Below are positions 28,933-41,660 of a DNA stretch of 64,000 nucleotides, one piece after another. Location of the stretch: assembly GCF_008831285.2 (NCBI RefSeq), contig NC_045139.1, forward strand, positions 5,182,704 through 5,246,703. Direction: 5' to 3'. Every line of letters starts with the position of its first letter. Position 1 is the stretch's first letter. The stretch comes from Nymphaea colorata. Taxonomy: Eukaryota; Streptophyta; Magnoliopsida; Nymphaeales; Nymphaeaceae. The notes beneath the pieces were generated by a model. The model was given only the letters and a program-made list of their open reading frames with translations, did not search any database and was not told where the DNA came from. A program made the translations under genes and the position numbers.

Positions 28933-29111
28933 CAGAGGCGAAGTTATAAATTTTTCATGAGGGGGGTAGAATTAAAGTTTTTAAATTTTAACAGGCGGCC
29001 GAAATATCATATTTCAAAATTTTTATATAAGACATGTGAAATTTTCTAAAATTTAGATGTAATTTTTTAAGAGAAAGGGTGGGGGCCATTGGGCCCTGGC
29101 TCCGGCCCTAT
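28933..29111. mobile_element. hAT-like MITE family H3 (CAGAGGCG ends)
   Basis: The left end CAGAGGCGAAGTTATAA pairs imperfectly with the right end TGGCTCCGGCCCTA. Flanking 8-mers aattgatc (28925-28932) and tatggatc (29112-29119) agree at six of eight. The internal AT stretch bounded by G-rich and C-rich tracts is typical of small hAT MITEs with CAGGGGCGGAGCC-type ends. Related pieces lie at 23680-23850 and 57540-57738. Confidence 0.68.
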
Positions 29112-29984
29112 TATGGATCCGTTTGGGCTCTTATATAAGTTACTATATGACCAATTCATATTGATGATTGGCTTTTCATTAGATGATAGTGTAATATAAA
29201 AAATGTTTTTTTAATTACAAAAATGCTCAATGTATTGGCCGCTATAAAGTATCGTTTAGGATGTGTTTGATAGTATCAGATCTTTTATCGAAAGCTGATA
29301 TCTATTTATACCTTATGAAATGTGTATCTATGTCAAGTAGAAAAAACATCGGATTTGAGGTCTGATTGGGGGAAGATAGATCTGGGTGATTCAAGGTAAA
29401 CAAATATAGTTTTAAGCTTCTGGGATGAGATGAAAATTGCTACAAGACTAGTGCTCATCACTTTATTTATATTTTATAGAAGTATTTTTTTTGCTGTATT
29501 TTTTTTGTTAATTTATGTCTCTTAACAAGTAACTTCTTTTTTCTGAAAAAATACAAGTGTAAGGAGTGTTGCCCATGGAAATTGAACTTAAGCCTTTTCC
29601 TTGCTGCACCAAACTTTAGAGGTCTACCCTTAGTTGTTTACTTAATAGAGGGGGCCCCACTTTGGGCGCGCGCCTAACACACAGTGTCATATTCTGTTTT
29701 TCTGGAGGGGCAGTTTTGGTATTTAATAAATATATGTTTAGTCATTTATGAAAAAATATTTTTTTTACCACCAAGGGTATTTTTGTCATTTTGAGGCCCG
29801 AAGTTAGTAATTCACATGAGATAAGTGATAGTTTTTAATTTGAAAGAGGTTAAGTCCCTTTCTTCTGTTCATTTTTTGTTTGGTAAGATAGAAATACATG
29901 TATTTTGAGTTTATCAAGAATTTTAAACTTTTGATTCGAAAATCTAGAGTTTGATAAAACCACAGATTTATGAGACATTTGACG

Positions 29985-30375
29985 GCCTTGAATTTTGATT
30001 CTAGAATTAAAATCTTAGAAACAAATTTCCACCTCAAACTACTGGAATTGTAATGAAAATTTTTAGTTATCGTTTTTCTTTGTATTTGGTAGTTTCGAAT
30101 TTTGATTCTAGAATTGAAAATGATGTGTTTGACAAAACATGAACTAAAATTTTAGAATTAATGAATTAAAACTTATCATGACATGTGCCTTAAAAGAGAA
30201 ATGAAAAATTTTAAAAATCCTAAAATCATAATTCGACCTCTTAGAATCACAATTCTAGAAGTTTGATTCAAGAATGAGCTTATACTTCCAGAATCAAATT
30301 TTTTTATTTGATGGCACAATTCCCATTTCACCAAAAATGAAAAAAATTTCTCAAGGTTTGCTTCTTTGGCTTTGA
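29985..30375 (+). repeat. Dispersed repeat, family R3, copy 1
   Basis: Shares 'tttgattctagaattgaaa', 'gaatcacaattctagaa' and the order of the intervening segments with 56060-56425. The phrase TTCTAGAA/AATTCTAGAA recurs and gives local palindromes. Confidence 0.72.
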
Positions 30376-30479
30376 TTCCTTTCCTTTGGATGGTGAGATG
30401 AAGAGGAGACTTTATTGGTGCTCCCAACTACTTGCTATTTGCATTAAAGGGCCTTGCACATGGTTTGGTTACCTGCCAT

Positions 30480-31280
30480 AATTTTTAAGTTAGAAAGGAG
30501 CAAAAAAAATTAATATTTTAATTTGGAACCCAATTTTTGTTTTGAATGGAGAATTGGGTAATTTCATTTCCAAGAAAAAAGAGGAAAAAAAAAGCGTGGT
30601 TTCTTCTTTACCTTGGAGAATCTTACACTAATGACATATACCATTAAAGGGGTTTGATAGCTTTGGATTTAAGAACAAAAAATTAGAAAGGAGCAAAAAA
30701 ATTAATATAATTTTAATTTGGAAACCAATTTTTGTTTTGTATGGAGAATTGGGTAATTTCCTTTTCAAGAGAAAATAGAGAGAGAAAAAAAAAACTTGGT
30801 TTCTTGTTTACCTTGGAGAATCTTACACTAATGAATCTACCATTAAAGGGTTTTGATAGCTTCTGATTTAATATCAAAAAATTAAAAAGGGGCAAAAAAA
30901 ATTAATACTTTAATTTGGAACCCAATTTTTGTTTTGTATGGAGAATTGGGTAATTTCATTTCCAAGAGAAAATAGAGAGGAAAAAAAACTTGGTTTCTTC
31001 TTTACCTTAGAGAATCTTACACTAATGACATCTACCATAAAGAGGTTTGATAGCTTCCGATTTAAGATCAAAAAAATTAGAAAGGAGCAAAAAAAAATTA
31101 ATATTAGGTTTGATAGCTTCGGATTTAAGATAAAAAAAATTAGAAAGGAGCAAAAAAGTTAATATTTTAATTTGGAACCCAATTTTTATTCTGTATGGAG
31201 AATTGGGTAATTTCATTTCCAAGAAAAGAGAGAAAAAAAAGATTGATTTCTTCTTTACCTTGGAGAATCTTACACTTAAG
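30480..31280 (+). repeat. Tandem array with period near 195 bp
   Basis: The anchor GGAGCAAAAAA (GGGGCAAAAAA in one unit) occurs at about 30496, 30689, 30889, 31083 and 31146. Between anchors the order is constant: 'ttaatttggaacccaattt', 'tatggagaattgggtaattt', 'accttggagaatcttacact', 'ggtttgatagcttc'. The fourth unit is cut to about 63 bp. The array begins about 100 bp after the R3 repeat. Frames of 60-87 codons inside it are by-products of the repeat. Confidence 0.93.
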
Positions 31281-32584
31281 ATCAAAAGCGATTTTAGGTC
31301 TTTACTTAGAGAGATCTACTCTTTAAACAAAAAGGAGATTTTGTGCGCATGGTTTTCAAATTCATTTTACATAAAAAAAAAAACTAGGTCTGAACTAAGA
31401 TCCAAGTGATCAAATGAGGCATAATGTATCAAACTAGAGGAATTTCCTGCCTTACTTTTTTTTTTTTTAATTAACAGAGAAATCCAAATTCTTTGTCACT
31501 CATAAGCAATCTATTGTAGGACCAAAATCTTCTTTTTTTTTAGACATTATTTATGAACTGATGGGATTGAGGGATGTCCCACAATATGCTTTTTTGATGA
31601 GTTGGTCTTTAGAAATGCTTCAAGAAATTTGGTCTGAACCAGTCTGTTTTGAATGAGACAGTTTAAAGAAAAGGGCGAAAGAAACAATGTAAATTATTTA
31701 AAATCATACGTATCGAAAACTTTTTGGGACACCAAAAAGCAAATAATACAAAAGCAAAATCAGTTGTCTGGAATTTTTAATTTTTATGAGAAAAGCAATT
31801 CAGCAAAATCGGCTTCTTTGGAAAGCTGGGTTTCATTCCTTGTAAAATTGGTAAGTTTTTGACGGCGATATGTTATTTACAAATAATTGCACATGCAATC
31901 TAGATGAGATATCACATCTAAGTTGTCTAAATTCAATCTAATGGCTTAGATTTACATACGTCCAATATTACCAAAATCTTCTGAATGATTCCATTTGTGA
32001 TTTTTTTTTACCAAAAGCTAGATTTTCTTTCTTTCTTTCTTTCTTTTTTTTTGTTGCCTTTCAAATTTGGCACTTTTTTAGTCAATTTCTCAAATCACTG
32101 AAAAGAGCTCAACATACACGTCCAGTTTTAGTCAATATATAATAATCTGGCTTGGCTTGGACGATTTGAATAGAATCATTTACAAACCAAACTGATTCAG
32201 TGGCATGTTCAACAGTATCATGCGCTAGTCAAATTTTTATTTTTTTTTCATGCTTTTATGAGTTGTATATTTTCATAATAGTACTTAAAAGTTAAAACTT
32301 TTTCTCTTCAAATAAAAAATTTCACAATATTAATTTATAAATGTTTTTAACTAAACCAACCGTGAGAATAAGTAAATGCTATATGTGAAAATTATGTTGC
32401 CAGTACAATCAATTTGGGTGAGCAAAAGCTTCTCTAAGAAGGGCCAAAGCCCTCTCTTCTTTCCTCCACCCTTGAAGTCTAAGATTTTTTTGAGATTGAA
32501 TAGACCCATAGTATACCCATCCATAGTATACCCATCAATTAGAGTGTCACATTACCACCGTTTGCAGTCTACAAGAATAGTGTC
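31281..32584. other. Intergenic, no gene recognised
   Basis: AT-rich, with a TTTC run near 32028-32048. No coding similarity. Confidence 0.55.
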
Positions 32585-33004
32585 TAGAGGTGAACAATGA
32601 TGAGTCGAGCTACTCAAGCTCGGTTCATGGACGAGTTCAAGCCGAGTCATTTGCTTAACGAGTCGAGCTCGAGTTCATGAGTTGACTCGTTCAAATAATC
32701 TAGTTGAGTTCAAGCTCAATACGTAACTGCCGAGTCGAGCTGAAAGCTTAATCGAGTTTTTCGAGACTTAATCAAGTCGATATAGTAAAACGAGTTTAGA
32801 GTTTGTCAAGCCTTAATCGAGTTGACCTTGAGCTCAACAAGTAACCATGAATATCAATTTTATTCAAACGAGTTTGTCGAGTCTTAATCGAATCGAGCTC
32901 GAACCCAACATGTAACGATGAATTATCAATTCTATTCAAATGAGTTTGTCGAGCCGAGCTCAAGTTGGCTAAACTTGGGCTCGACTCGGCTCGTGTTTAC
33001 TCTA
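32585..33004. mobile_element. hAT-like short element, family H1, copy 2
   Basis: The ends are TAGAGGTGAACA and TGTTTACTCTA, inverted with small mismatches. Flanking 8-mers atagtgtc (32577-32584) and gtagtgcc (33005-33012) agree at six of eight. The interior repeats the H1 units ('gaatatcaatt', 'gagtttgtcgag', 'ttaatcgagt'). Shorter than copy 1 because it has fewer subrepeats. Confidence 0.78.
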
Positions 33005-33454
33005 GTAGTGCCCACATGAATCAAATTGACAACCAAGTTGTCACCAGTCTGTCAGTCTCACTCACTGACTACACGATGCCCGCATTATAAGTACAATTAA
33101 TTGTAGTTTACTTCCTAAAAACATTAATTTGAGGCAAAATCGATTCAAATGGAGAAATTGAGCCTGATTTTGATCAATTCAGACACGGGTAAAGATCTCA
33201 GTTGTGATGCTCCATCAGAATGGATTGTGTTTAGAATATTGCATGGGCATCTTTGTGCCTTGAAATGGGCCTGTGCCCATATCCAAATTGCTAGATTTTG
33301 AAGCCAAGTTAAGTTGCGGTTCTCATACTATCCAAGACAAGAAGGCCCTGAGAAAGAAATCTCATCAACATAACTGTCTACCGATTCATAGACATGGTTG
33401 ATTTTAGCTATTCATCAATGCATAGATGTCAATAAATCAAATCATAGTCACCAA

Positions 33455-33745
33455 TAAAATTTTGGAGTTTTAAATGGCTAGGTTTTTCTAAGGTATAATA
33501 TGGTGAGCTTGAAAAAAACGAAAAAAATATGGTTAATTTTAAAAAATTTAAAAAAACTAAAAATAAAAAAAATAAAATAAGTGAGAAACTAATAACACAA
33601 ACATCAAAAGATAAGTAAATTTGCAACAAATAAAAAATAAAAGAAATTGGCATTTAAAAAATAAGTTAAAAATACATTTTTTTGTTTTTTAACATTATTT
33701 TAAAGTTTGAAATGGCAATTTAATTTATCGTGTTTTTTTGTGATA
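33455..33745 (-). repeat. Dispersed repeat, family R2, inverted copy
   Basis: The reverse complement of the pattern at 9670 and 59090: 'gagaaactaataacacaaac' and 'ggagttttaaatgg' are the complements of diagnostic strings in those copies. Confidence 0.65.
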
Positions 33746-33879
33746 CTGATCAGATCATATCCAATTTATCAGTTACTCACTTGTTCCTAATGCAAATGAA
33801 GACAATACTTACATCATATTGAAATTCAATTCTTTTCGATTTTGACTTTTATTTTCATATCTGAATCTCAATCAAATCG

Positions 33880-34110
33880 CTTTGTTATATATTCTAACAA
33901 ACGACTTGTAAATGTTTGAATATTTTGGGTATAATGTATTTAATTGATACTGTATCTAAGTTTAAACAAGAACATGATATGATATTTATGTAAAACCCAA
34001 TCCAAATTTATAAACAATTGAATATCATTTTTTAAATCCGCACTCAAACTGATTTCTTAGTCAGATGTTCAATTTCTTTTCTATATCAATTAGAATTCGA
34101 TCTATTAACA
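33880..34110 (+). repeat. Dispersed repeat, family R1, copy 4
   Basis: Contains 'caattgaatatcattttttaa' type phrases, 'aatccgcactcaaactgatt' and 'cttagtcagatgttcaattt' in family order; diverged. Confidence 0.5.
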
Positions 34111-34479
34111 TGCCTACTTAATGTCAGAAAACTTTTTTTTTTTAATTTGCGGATTTTAGTATTAATGGTTGTATCGAATCAGGTTTCAATAAAAATATAA
34201 ATTTTTTCATCCTGAACATAAATGATATATTCCAATACATGCTATTGATAATGCATAAAATTAATGCTTTAGATTGATCATGAAACATTATAATTTTATG
34301 AATATAAAATGTTTTGGAAAGTTGGTGGTGGTTCAACGGAAGCTGTCTGGGAACCAACAACGTCCATACTCCGGGGCCCATGGGGTTGTCCGAGGGATGA
34401 TTATGTCATTTGGCAGAAAGCAAAGACCATAAATGTCATTTTCTAAGGGAATTGTTTCCTTCCTTTTTTCCGTTTCAGA

Positions 34480-34647
34480 CAACCATTTTTCTAGAGAGAG
34501 AAAGAGACTGACTTGGGAAAAGAAAGTTTCGGAGAGAGTGAGAGAGAGAGGGAGAGGCCCTTAAAGAAGAAGGAGAGGAGAAGGCGGAACGATTGCAACG
34601 GCGCAGGGGAAGGAGGAGGAGAGAAGAGGGGTCCGGATCGAACGGAA
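34480..34647 (+). promoter_or_regulatory. GA-rich 5' leader of the PICALM1-type gene
   Basis: The sequence between the C/T-rich stretch at about 34455-34475 and the start codon at 34648 is strongly purine-rich, with several GAGAGAGA blocks and no upstream ATG-initiated frame of note other than the one at 34513 that overlaps the coding start in another frame. GA-rich leaders are common in plant housekeeping genes. No clear TATA box was seen. The transcription start was not determined. Confidence 0.5.
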
Positions 34648-37600
34648 ATGGGCAGTTTACAGACATGGCGGAAGGCCTATGGGGCGCTGAAGGACTCCAC
34701 TAAAGTTGGTCTCGCTAAGGTCAACAGTGACTTCAAGGTGCTCCGCTGTTTCTCACTCTCTTTCTGGAAGTTCGGGAAGCCCCGTTCGGAATTCAATCTT
34801 TTGACTTGATGGGTTGGCTCTGATCTCTCGGATTTGTTGTTCTTAGGAAGTGGATGTTGCAATCGTCAAGGCCACCAATCATGTCGAGTGCCCACCAAAG
34901 GAGAGACACCTCAGGAGTAACGCTTCTGACTCGTGTTTTTCTTTTCGTTTCTTTTTTCTCTTCGATTCTTCGATTTGGTTCGTTTCTTTCTTGGTGGTTT
35001 ATTTTTTGATTGAGAATCCTTGCGTTTTCGTGGTGGGTGTTGCAGAAATCTTACACGCTACATCGACTCTGCGTCCCCGGGCAGACGTTGCCTACTGCAT
35101 ACACGCTCTTGCTAGAAGATTGGCGAAGACTCATAATTGGACGGTACTGTTTCCTTTCTTCTTCTTGATCTAAATTATAGTCTAGATGCTGGTGATCTCC
35201 GATTAGGCATCCGATTCGATATTTATGTTTAGGATTTGGTACATGATGTTGTCTAAACGTGTATTATTTATGAATCCCTGTGTTGTTATGCTGTGTGGCT
35301 ATTTCCGTAAAATTTAAGACTTTAGTTTATATGCTGGAGTTTTCCAGTTATTCGCTTGTCTTATTTTGTGATTTTGGCATTCTTGTGCAACTCCGCTGAA
35401 TTTCATTCTTAATGGCAGTCTGATTAACAAGTAGAATTTAGCATACTACTTTGTTTTTGTTGAAATTTTGTTTTTTTTTTTTCCCTCATTAATATGTATC
35501 AGGCCAAGTGGTTATGTGGATCGCCTAGTTTTTTACATTATTTAATGTTTCTTTATGTGTGCTAGACCTAGGATTTGCTGCAACCGTTCTAAAATTCTAT
35601 TTGCTTGTTTTAGATGTAGGAAATTGCGATGGTTGTAGAATATTACTTGCTTGTTGCAGTGTCTTCTGTTACTTCTCTTTCCTCGCAAACTTTAGGGCTG
35701 CTGCAGTTCCATGCCTTTTGAAGTCTTCGTGCAGTGTCTTCATTGTATGTGCGTTTCTGTATACACACACACAGAGAGAGGACTTATGGTTGCACTCTGA
35801 GTCCGTTCATTTGGAGTTCTGTGCCTATTTTGCTGGACTAATTTGCAAGAATAAGGCTTTTACATGTGCAGCCAGACTTCATCTATGAACGGACTTAAGA
35901 TTTGCATATCTGGAGTTCTTTCATGCTTGCATACTGATCCAACTACAAATCTTTTGCCGGCTAGTGGCAAGTGGTTTGGTTGAACATATAGTGTATCTAT
36001 GTGCAGTTTACTTTTTAAAGGTCTTGATTTGTCAGTCTAAGAGAGGATTGTGGTTTAAAGTTGAGAGTTTTGAGGTTTCCTTTCAGTAGCCAACTTTTTT
36101 TTCCTTGGCTACTGGAGAATTGGCTAACTTTGAGCTGATATTTGTTGTCACTGTGCTTTTAATGTCGAACTAGCTGTTGGCAAGAAACATACTTTTGAAA
36201 TGCTTAAAATTTTGGTGCCATTTTGCAGGTTGCTTTAAAAACATTAATAGTTATTCATAGGTTGCTAAGAGATGGTGATCCAAGTTTCAGGGAAGAGCTG
36301 GTTAATTTTTCCCAAAAGGCGCATATCCTCCAGTTGTCTAATTTCAAGGATGACTCAAGCCCTATTGGTTAGTGACATAGTATTTTCCTGGCTGTTCTAC
36401 TTTGATAGGCATATGCTGTAAAACTTATGTATTTTCAACTCTTGTGCCCCTTTTCCAGCTTGGGACTGTTCTGCATGGGTTCGCACCTATGCTTTGTATC
36501 TTGAGGAAAGACTAGAGTGCTTTAGAATATTGAAGTATGATGTGGAGGCGGAGCGTTTGACAAGGCCTGGGCAAGGTCATGAGAAGGTATGCGTATTATG
36601 AATTACAATTTCTTGTTCAACTGGTGTTATTGCATACCTGGATAATAATTCTCGCTGGTTTCAGGGGCACAGCAGAATAAGAGATGTTGGTGATGAGGAG
36701 TTGTTGGAACAACTGCCTGCCTTGCAACAATTGCTTTATCGTCTTGTTGGTTGCCGGGTAGTTATTCCCTTTTACATTTGATAATTTACTTTATCCACTT
36801 TAAATATACTTCTTTAGTGCTCCTTGTGGCTTGTAGTCATATTTTTACTGTCTCATAATGCTTTGCCATGCTCTTTCCAGCCAGAAGGTGCAGCTGTTGG
36901 GAATTATGTGATCCAATATGCCTTATCTCTGGTAAGCAATACCGATATCTTCAACTGTTCCAGAAATTGGTCAATATTTGTCTTTTGGGCTTAGAGTTGC
37001 ATAATCTAGAGTTGCATAATCTATATCTTCATACTTGATATCATTGATCAATTGGTATGCTTGCAAATGCTATTATGCTTCTTTTTTCTCATTCTCAAGT
37101 TTGTAGCGTATAATGAAATATTGAAATTTAACAATGCAATGCATTGGTTACTGAACAATATTATGAATCCTCATGTATACTTTATTACACTTTAGAAATC
37201 TAAGAAACTTCAACTAAGCCTGAAAATGGAAACTGGATACAAGATGATATTGTTGAATAATAAAAATATGCTAGCAGTATAAAGTTTTTACTGTAGAGCA
37301 TTCTTTTTCTGCTTCCTGGGAATTAGGCGTGTTTGTTTTGTGTATCCTAAACAGTTTCAGAAAATATCGTTAAAAGGTTCCCAGACTCCCAGTACTCAAC
37401 ATTTGGAGCATTTACAAGATTTGCTTGATTTGAAATCCTATCTCAGTTACATGAAGTGGACTGCGAGTTTGATTAGGGTAACTGCAATTAGCAATCCTAT
37501 GATCCTATCTCAGTTACATGCATATGCATTACATGACATGGTAAGTGATCCAACAACTATTCTTTTAAAAAAGGATCATGGATTATATGCTTCTTCATTA

Positions 37601-40600
37601 CATGGACACATATGGATGAACCGTAGTTGACCTCAAAGGCTTAAACTTGATATTTCTGTAAGTGGACTGAGGCCAGATGTTTAAAGAAGTACATAAAAGA
37701 GATCACAACAAATTGACCAAGCTCCATATATGTAATTCCTAGCTAATTGGTGATGTGAACATATGCACCCTTTCATAATCTATTAATGTAGATTTTCTTA
37801 ATCACAAAAAGATTTCTCATCATGCCTTATCTCTGAATGGTTGCAAATATTCGGTGTGGAAGTTATATTTCATAGCTGTGGAAAGCATAATGTGATATAA
37901 TGTGCTACATAAAAGAATACAAAACCATCAGTAGTATTTTTTGTTTATAAATCTTGGGTGATCCCCTGTGCAGGTAGTTTCCCTGATATCAATCAATACC
38001 TGGTTTTGGTTTGTTCTCAATGTTTTTACACCTTTGTAACTAACTATTCAAAATTTTTAATTGGACAAACACCTTTGGGTCTTTAATCTCGGTACAAGAA
38101 AATAGAGGGTTTGCAAAATTCTCCTTTTTGACAAGATGGTAGTTTATTGGTTTATCATATTATGGTTGTCACTTGCAATCATGAAAGTCATTTAAAGTGT
38201 AAGAACAGAAAAATATATATATAATCTGGGAAATTCAAAAATTAAAACGAATATTTGAAAAATAATAGAAAAGGTGATGAAATCATGATATTTTACTAAT
38301 TTTGTTACAAGGATATTGATAAAGCTTCAATACAGTTTTATAACATGGTCATCAGCTTTGTCACATAGGCACAGTGCATGTGTGGAGCAATATCAAAAAA
38401 CTTGTGTATGGAGACATGGTTGTACACACACATGTACGTAGCACACAATAAGATCTTAAACGAACAACACAATACTTTTACATTTTAAACAAATAAAAGA
38501 ACACATTCGCTAGAGGAAGTCGCTGCCTTGCTGGAAGCAGCCACTCACCCGAGAAGGTGTTTGGACACTGAAATCGAAGACTACTTGAATGTTGGAGGTA
38601 AGAGGCAGCAGGACTAGAGTTTTCTACTTTGGTAGAAGGCTCTTTACTGTATATTTACATGGTGAAGTAAAAAAAGCCTTAAATTTTGGGTGATCATGGA
38701 CTCAGTGAAAACTGATTGAGTCCAAAAATTGATAGATTCGAATTGGGTACGTTTACCACATCTGACATGGTCAGAGCTGCACCTGAGGTGTGTCCAGAGT
38801 CACATTCGTGTGGGGTTATGTTGACACTGGTATGTGCCCTTTACAAGTGTGCATGTTACATAGGTTATGTGTATTGTTCAAGCTAGATTTCTTCCTAGAG
38901 CTTTTGTCATGAGGAAAATTTTCTCCATAAAAAAATTGCAAAATCTCAGAAGCGCTAAAACTTAGAAAATACAAGAACAAATGCAAAATTTATGAGGTTA
39001 TAAATTCTCTAATATCTTTATTGAGAAAATATGAAGAAACAAGTATGAAGACTCTTCAGAAACATAAAAGAAAACAAATAAAATGACCATGATTAAAAAT
39101 TTTAAAAAGGAGCTCTATGAAGGACTTCAAGAAGTATTCGGATATGTGAGGATCATATCATTACATTTTCATTTATTGTGATATTTCGAGATCTGGGATA
39201 ATATCATAGATAATTGTGGCAATGATATATATATATATTATTTATAAATGGTGTTTGATTGATCTTGTGAGTACGGTATACACTTTAGTTTTATGACTCG
39301 CTTGTTCATAAACCTTCCTACCTTGTACCTGAGAGTTTGCCATTATCAGCATTCCACCCTTGTGAATGCCAGCAACAGTTTTGGACGACCAGGTTTCATC
39401 TAAATGTCGGACAACTGATGTAGTTGGTATGATGATAAGACTGGCTTAATGAAGATTAGTAATCATATTATATATTTATATGCATAAACAAGTCTCATGT
39501 TACCTTTTTCCATCTCTCTTGCATATTGAATGTGCCATTATTTACTGGTTGTGTGTTCCTTATAAGCTAACTAGCAGGCTGCATTTCCTTTTTAGAATTG
39601 TTTCATCAAGCTTTTTGTTGTTTGCTATGCTGTATATTTTTTTAATTTAAAGTAAACTTTATTTTTCTTATTTAATTTCAGGTTCTGAAAGAAAGCTTTA
39701 AGATTTATTGTGCTATAAATGATGGTATAATCAATCTTGTTGATAAGGTACACAAATCTTGACAACAATTTAGTTGATTTGTGAAGCCGCTTTTCCTTCT
39801 CTGGTCTTAACGTTTGCCACCTACATTCCTACAGTTTTTTGAGATGCCTAGACATGAGGCTATGAAAGCACTTGAAATATATAAAAGAGCAGGCCAGCAG
39901 GTAGCATTTTTCCTTCCTTTATTGCACACAGGCAAAAGTATTATATATGCTTCCCCTTTTTCCCTCTCAAATGTTATATTAGATGATAGTATACTCTACA
40001 AAATCACCATTATATTTTGTCAGAGTATTTAACAAGAGGTCTTTGATTGTTTGGTTTCAGGCTGACAGCCTTTCTGAATTCTACGACTTATGCAGAGGGC
40101 TGGAACTTGCTCGAAATTTTCAGTATCCGACCTTGAGACAGGTATTGATATATGATGATATGGTCAAGAAGTCAATTTTTTTATTAATTTATTTGTGCTT
40201 GGCATATTATCTTTGCATTTCAATGTCATGCTTGCTTCTGCTTTTGCAGCCACCACAAACTTTCCTTGCAACTATGGAAGAATATGTAAGGGAAGCACCA
40301 AGGGTGGTTTCTGTGCCAAGAGAACAACTAGTAAGTGTCGTCGATGAACTGAAGTTATTCTATGTATTTTTCCGCTGCTCTGATGAGTGTTCATGACTGT
40401 GTTTTATCCTACTTTTGAAACAAATATGGTGACAGAAATGTAAAAGAGATGGTGTAATCTAAGGTAAAATCTTGGTAATGCAACATCATATTAAACAAAT
40501 ATCACCAAGTCAAACAAAGATAAACATGTTAGCATTTTCTATTATTTAGCAGTTGGAAAACTGAAATATATTGCATTTACTTATCAAAGCAAACTAACAT

Positions 40601-41554
40601 CATATATTTATTCATTGAGTACTGATTTTTTTTGTACTTCACAAATAATATGGGTTTGATTCAAGCCATGGAAATTTAACCTGCTGTTGTTGCATACTTA
40701 CGATTGTCTGTACCCTGTGAAGGATTTTTCTTCTCGTTTTGCTCTCCTATTTCATGGCAAATTTGTCAATGCAGGAATTTCAGGAGAGGCTTCTTCTTAC
40801 TTATAAACCAGATGTTGATTCTTCACCTCGTGACAATAAAGAAGAATCTGCGGAAGAACCACATCCAGAACCACAACCTCAACCACAAGAAGCACCACCA
40901 TCTTCTAATGGCAATGTTGCTACTCCTGATTTTGATTCGAACAATGTGGATCTGCTTGTAAGTAATCCATTCACAATTTTATTTTGGGTTACAAATGGCT
41001 GTTAATAGTACATTAATTTACATCTTTTTGTCTCTCTTTAAGGGATTAAACGTTGGTATAAGTGCTGATGCATCCACAATCGAGGAAAGTAATGCATTAG
41101 CCCTAGCAATAGTTCCAGCTGGTGAGTATTACTGCTGCATTTTGAATGTCCACAGTTAAATCTTTTTGTTTCCTCCTCCTCCTCCTCCTCTCCCTCCCTC
41201 TCCCGGTCTCTCTCTCGTATAGAAACACTCCTTTTTTTTGTACAGGTAATTCATCTCATGATGCTGCTGGATTGCAAACAAATGCACATGATCCTACAGG
41301 ATGGGAGCTTGCACTAGTTACCAGTACCACTGCAGGCAACAGCAGCTCTACAACTGTTGAGAGCAAACTGGTAATGTTCGCTTCCTTTGGTTTGGAGTAA
41401 CGGAGTCACTTGAGCAAAGGTTAAAAACCCAGTCACTCGGGACTTGCGTTAGAATCAACTGACTCATGGCTCGACGGGCCAATTTGGTGACTTGGCTGGA
41501 TTGACTTGGTCACTTGCCTGGTTTTGACTTCAATTTTTTTAATCAAACTATATA

Positions 41555-41590
<36 letters not shown>

Positions 41591-41619
41591 TACAGCACTT
41601 TGATATATTATATATAATG

Positions 41620-41660
<41 letters not shown>

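Noticed and set aside
30713-31409. A set of similar 60-87-codon frames
   Set aside because: They repeat with the 195-bp tandem unit and shift strand and frame between units; they are not genes.
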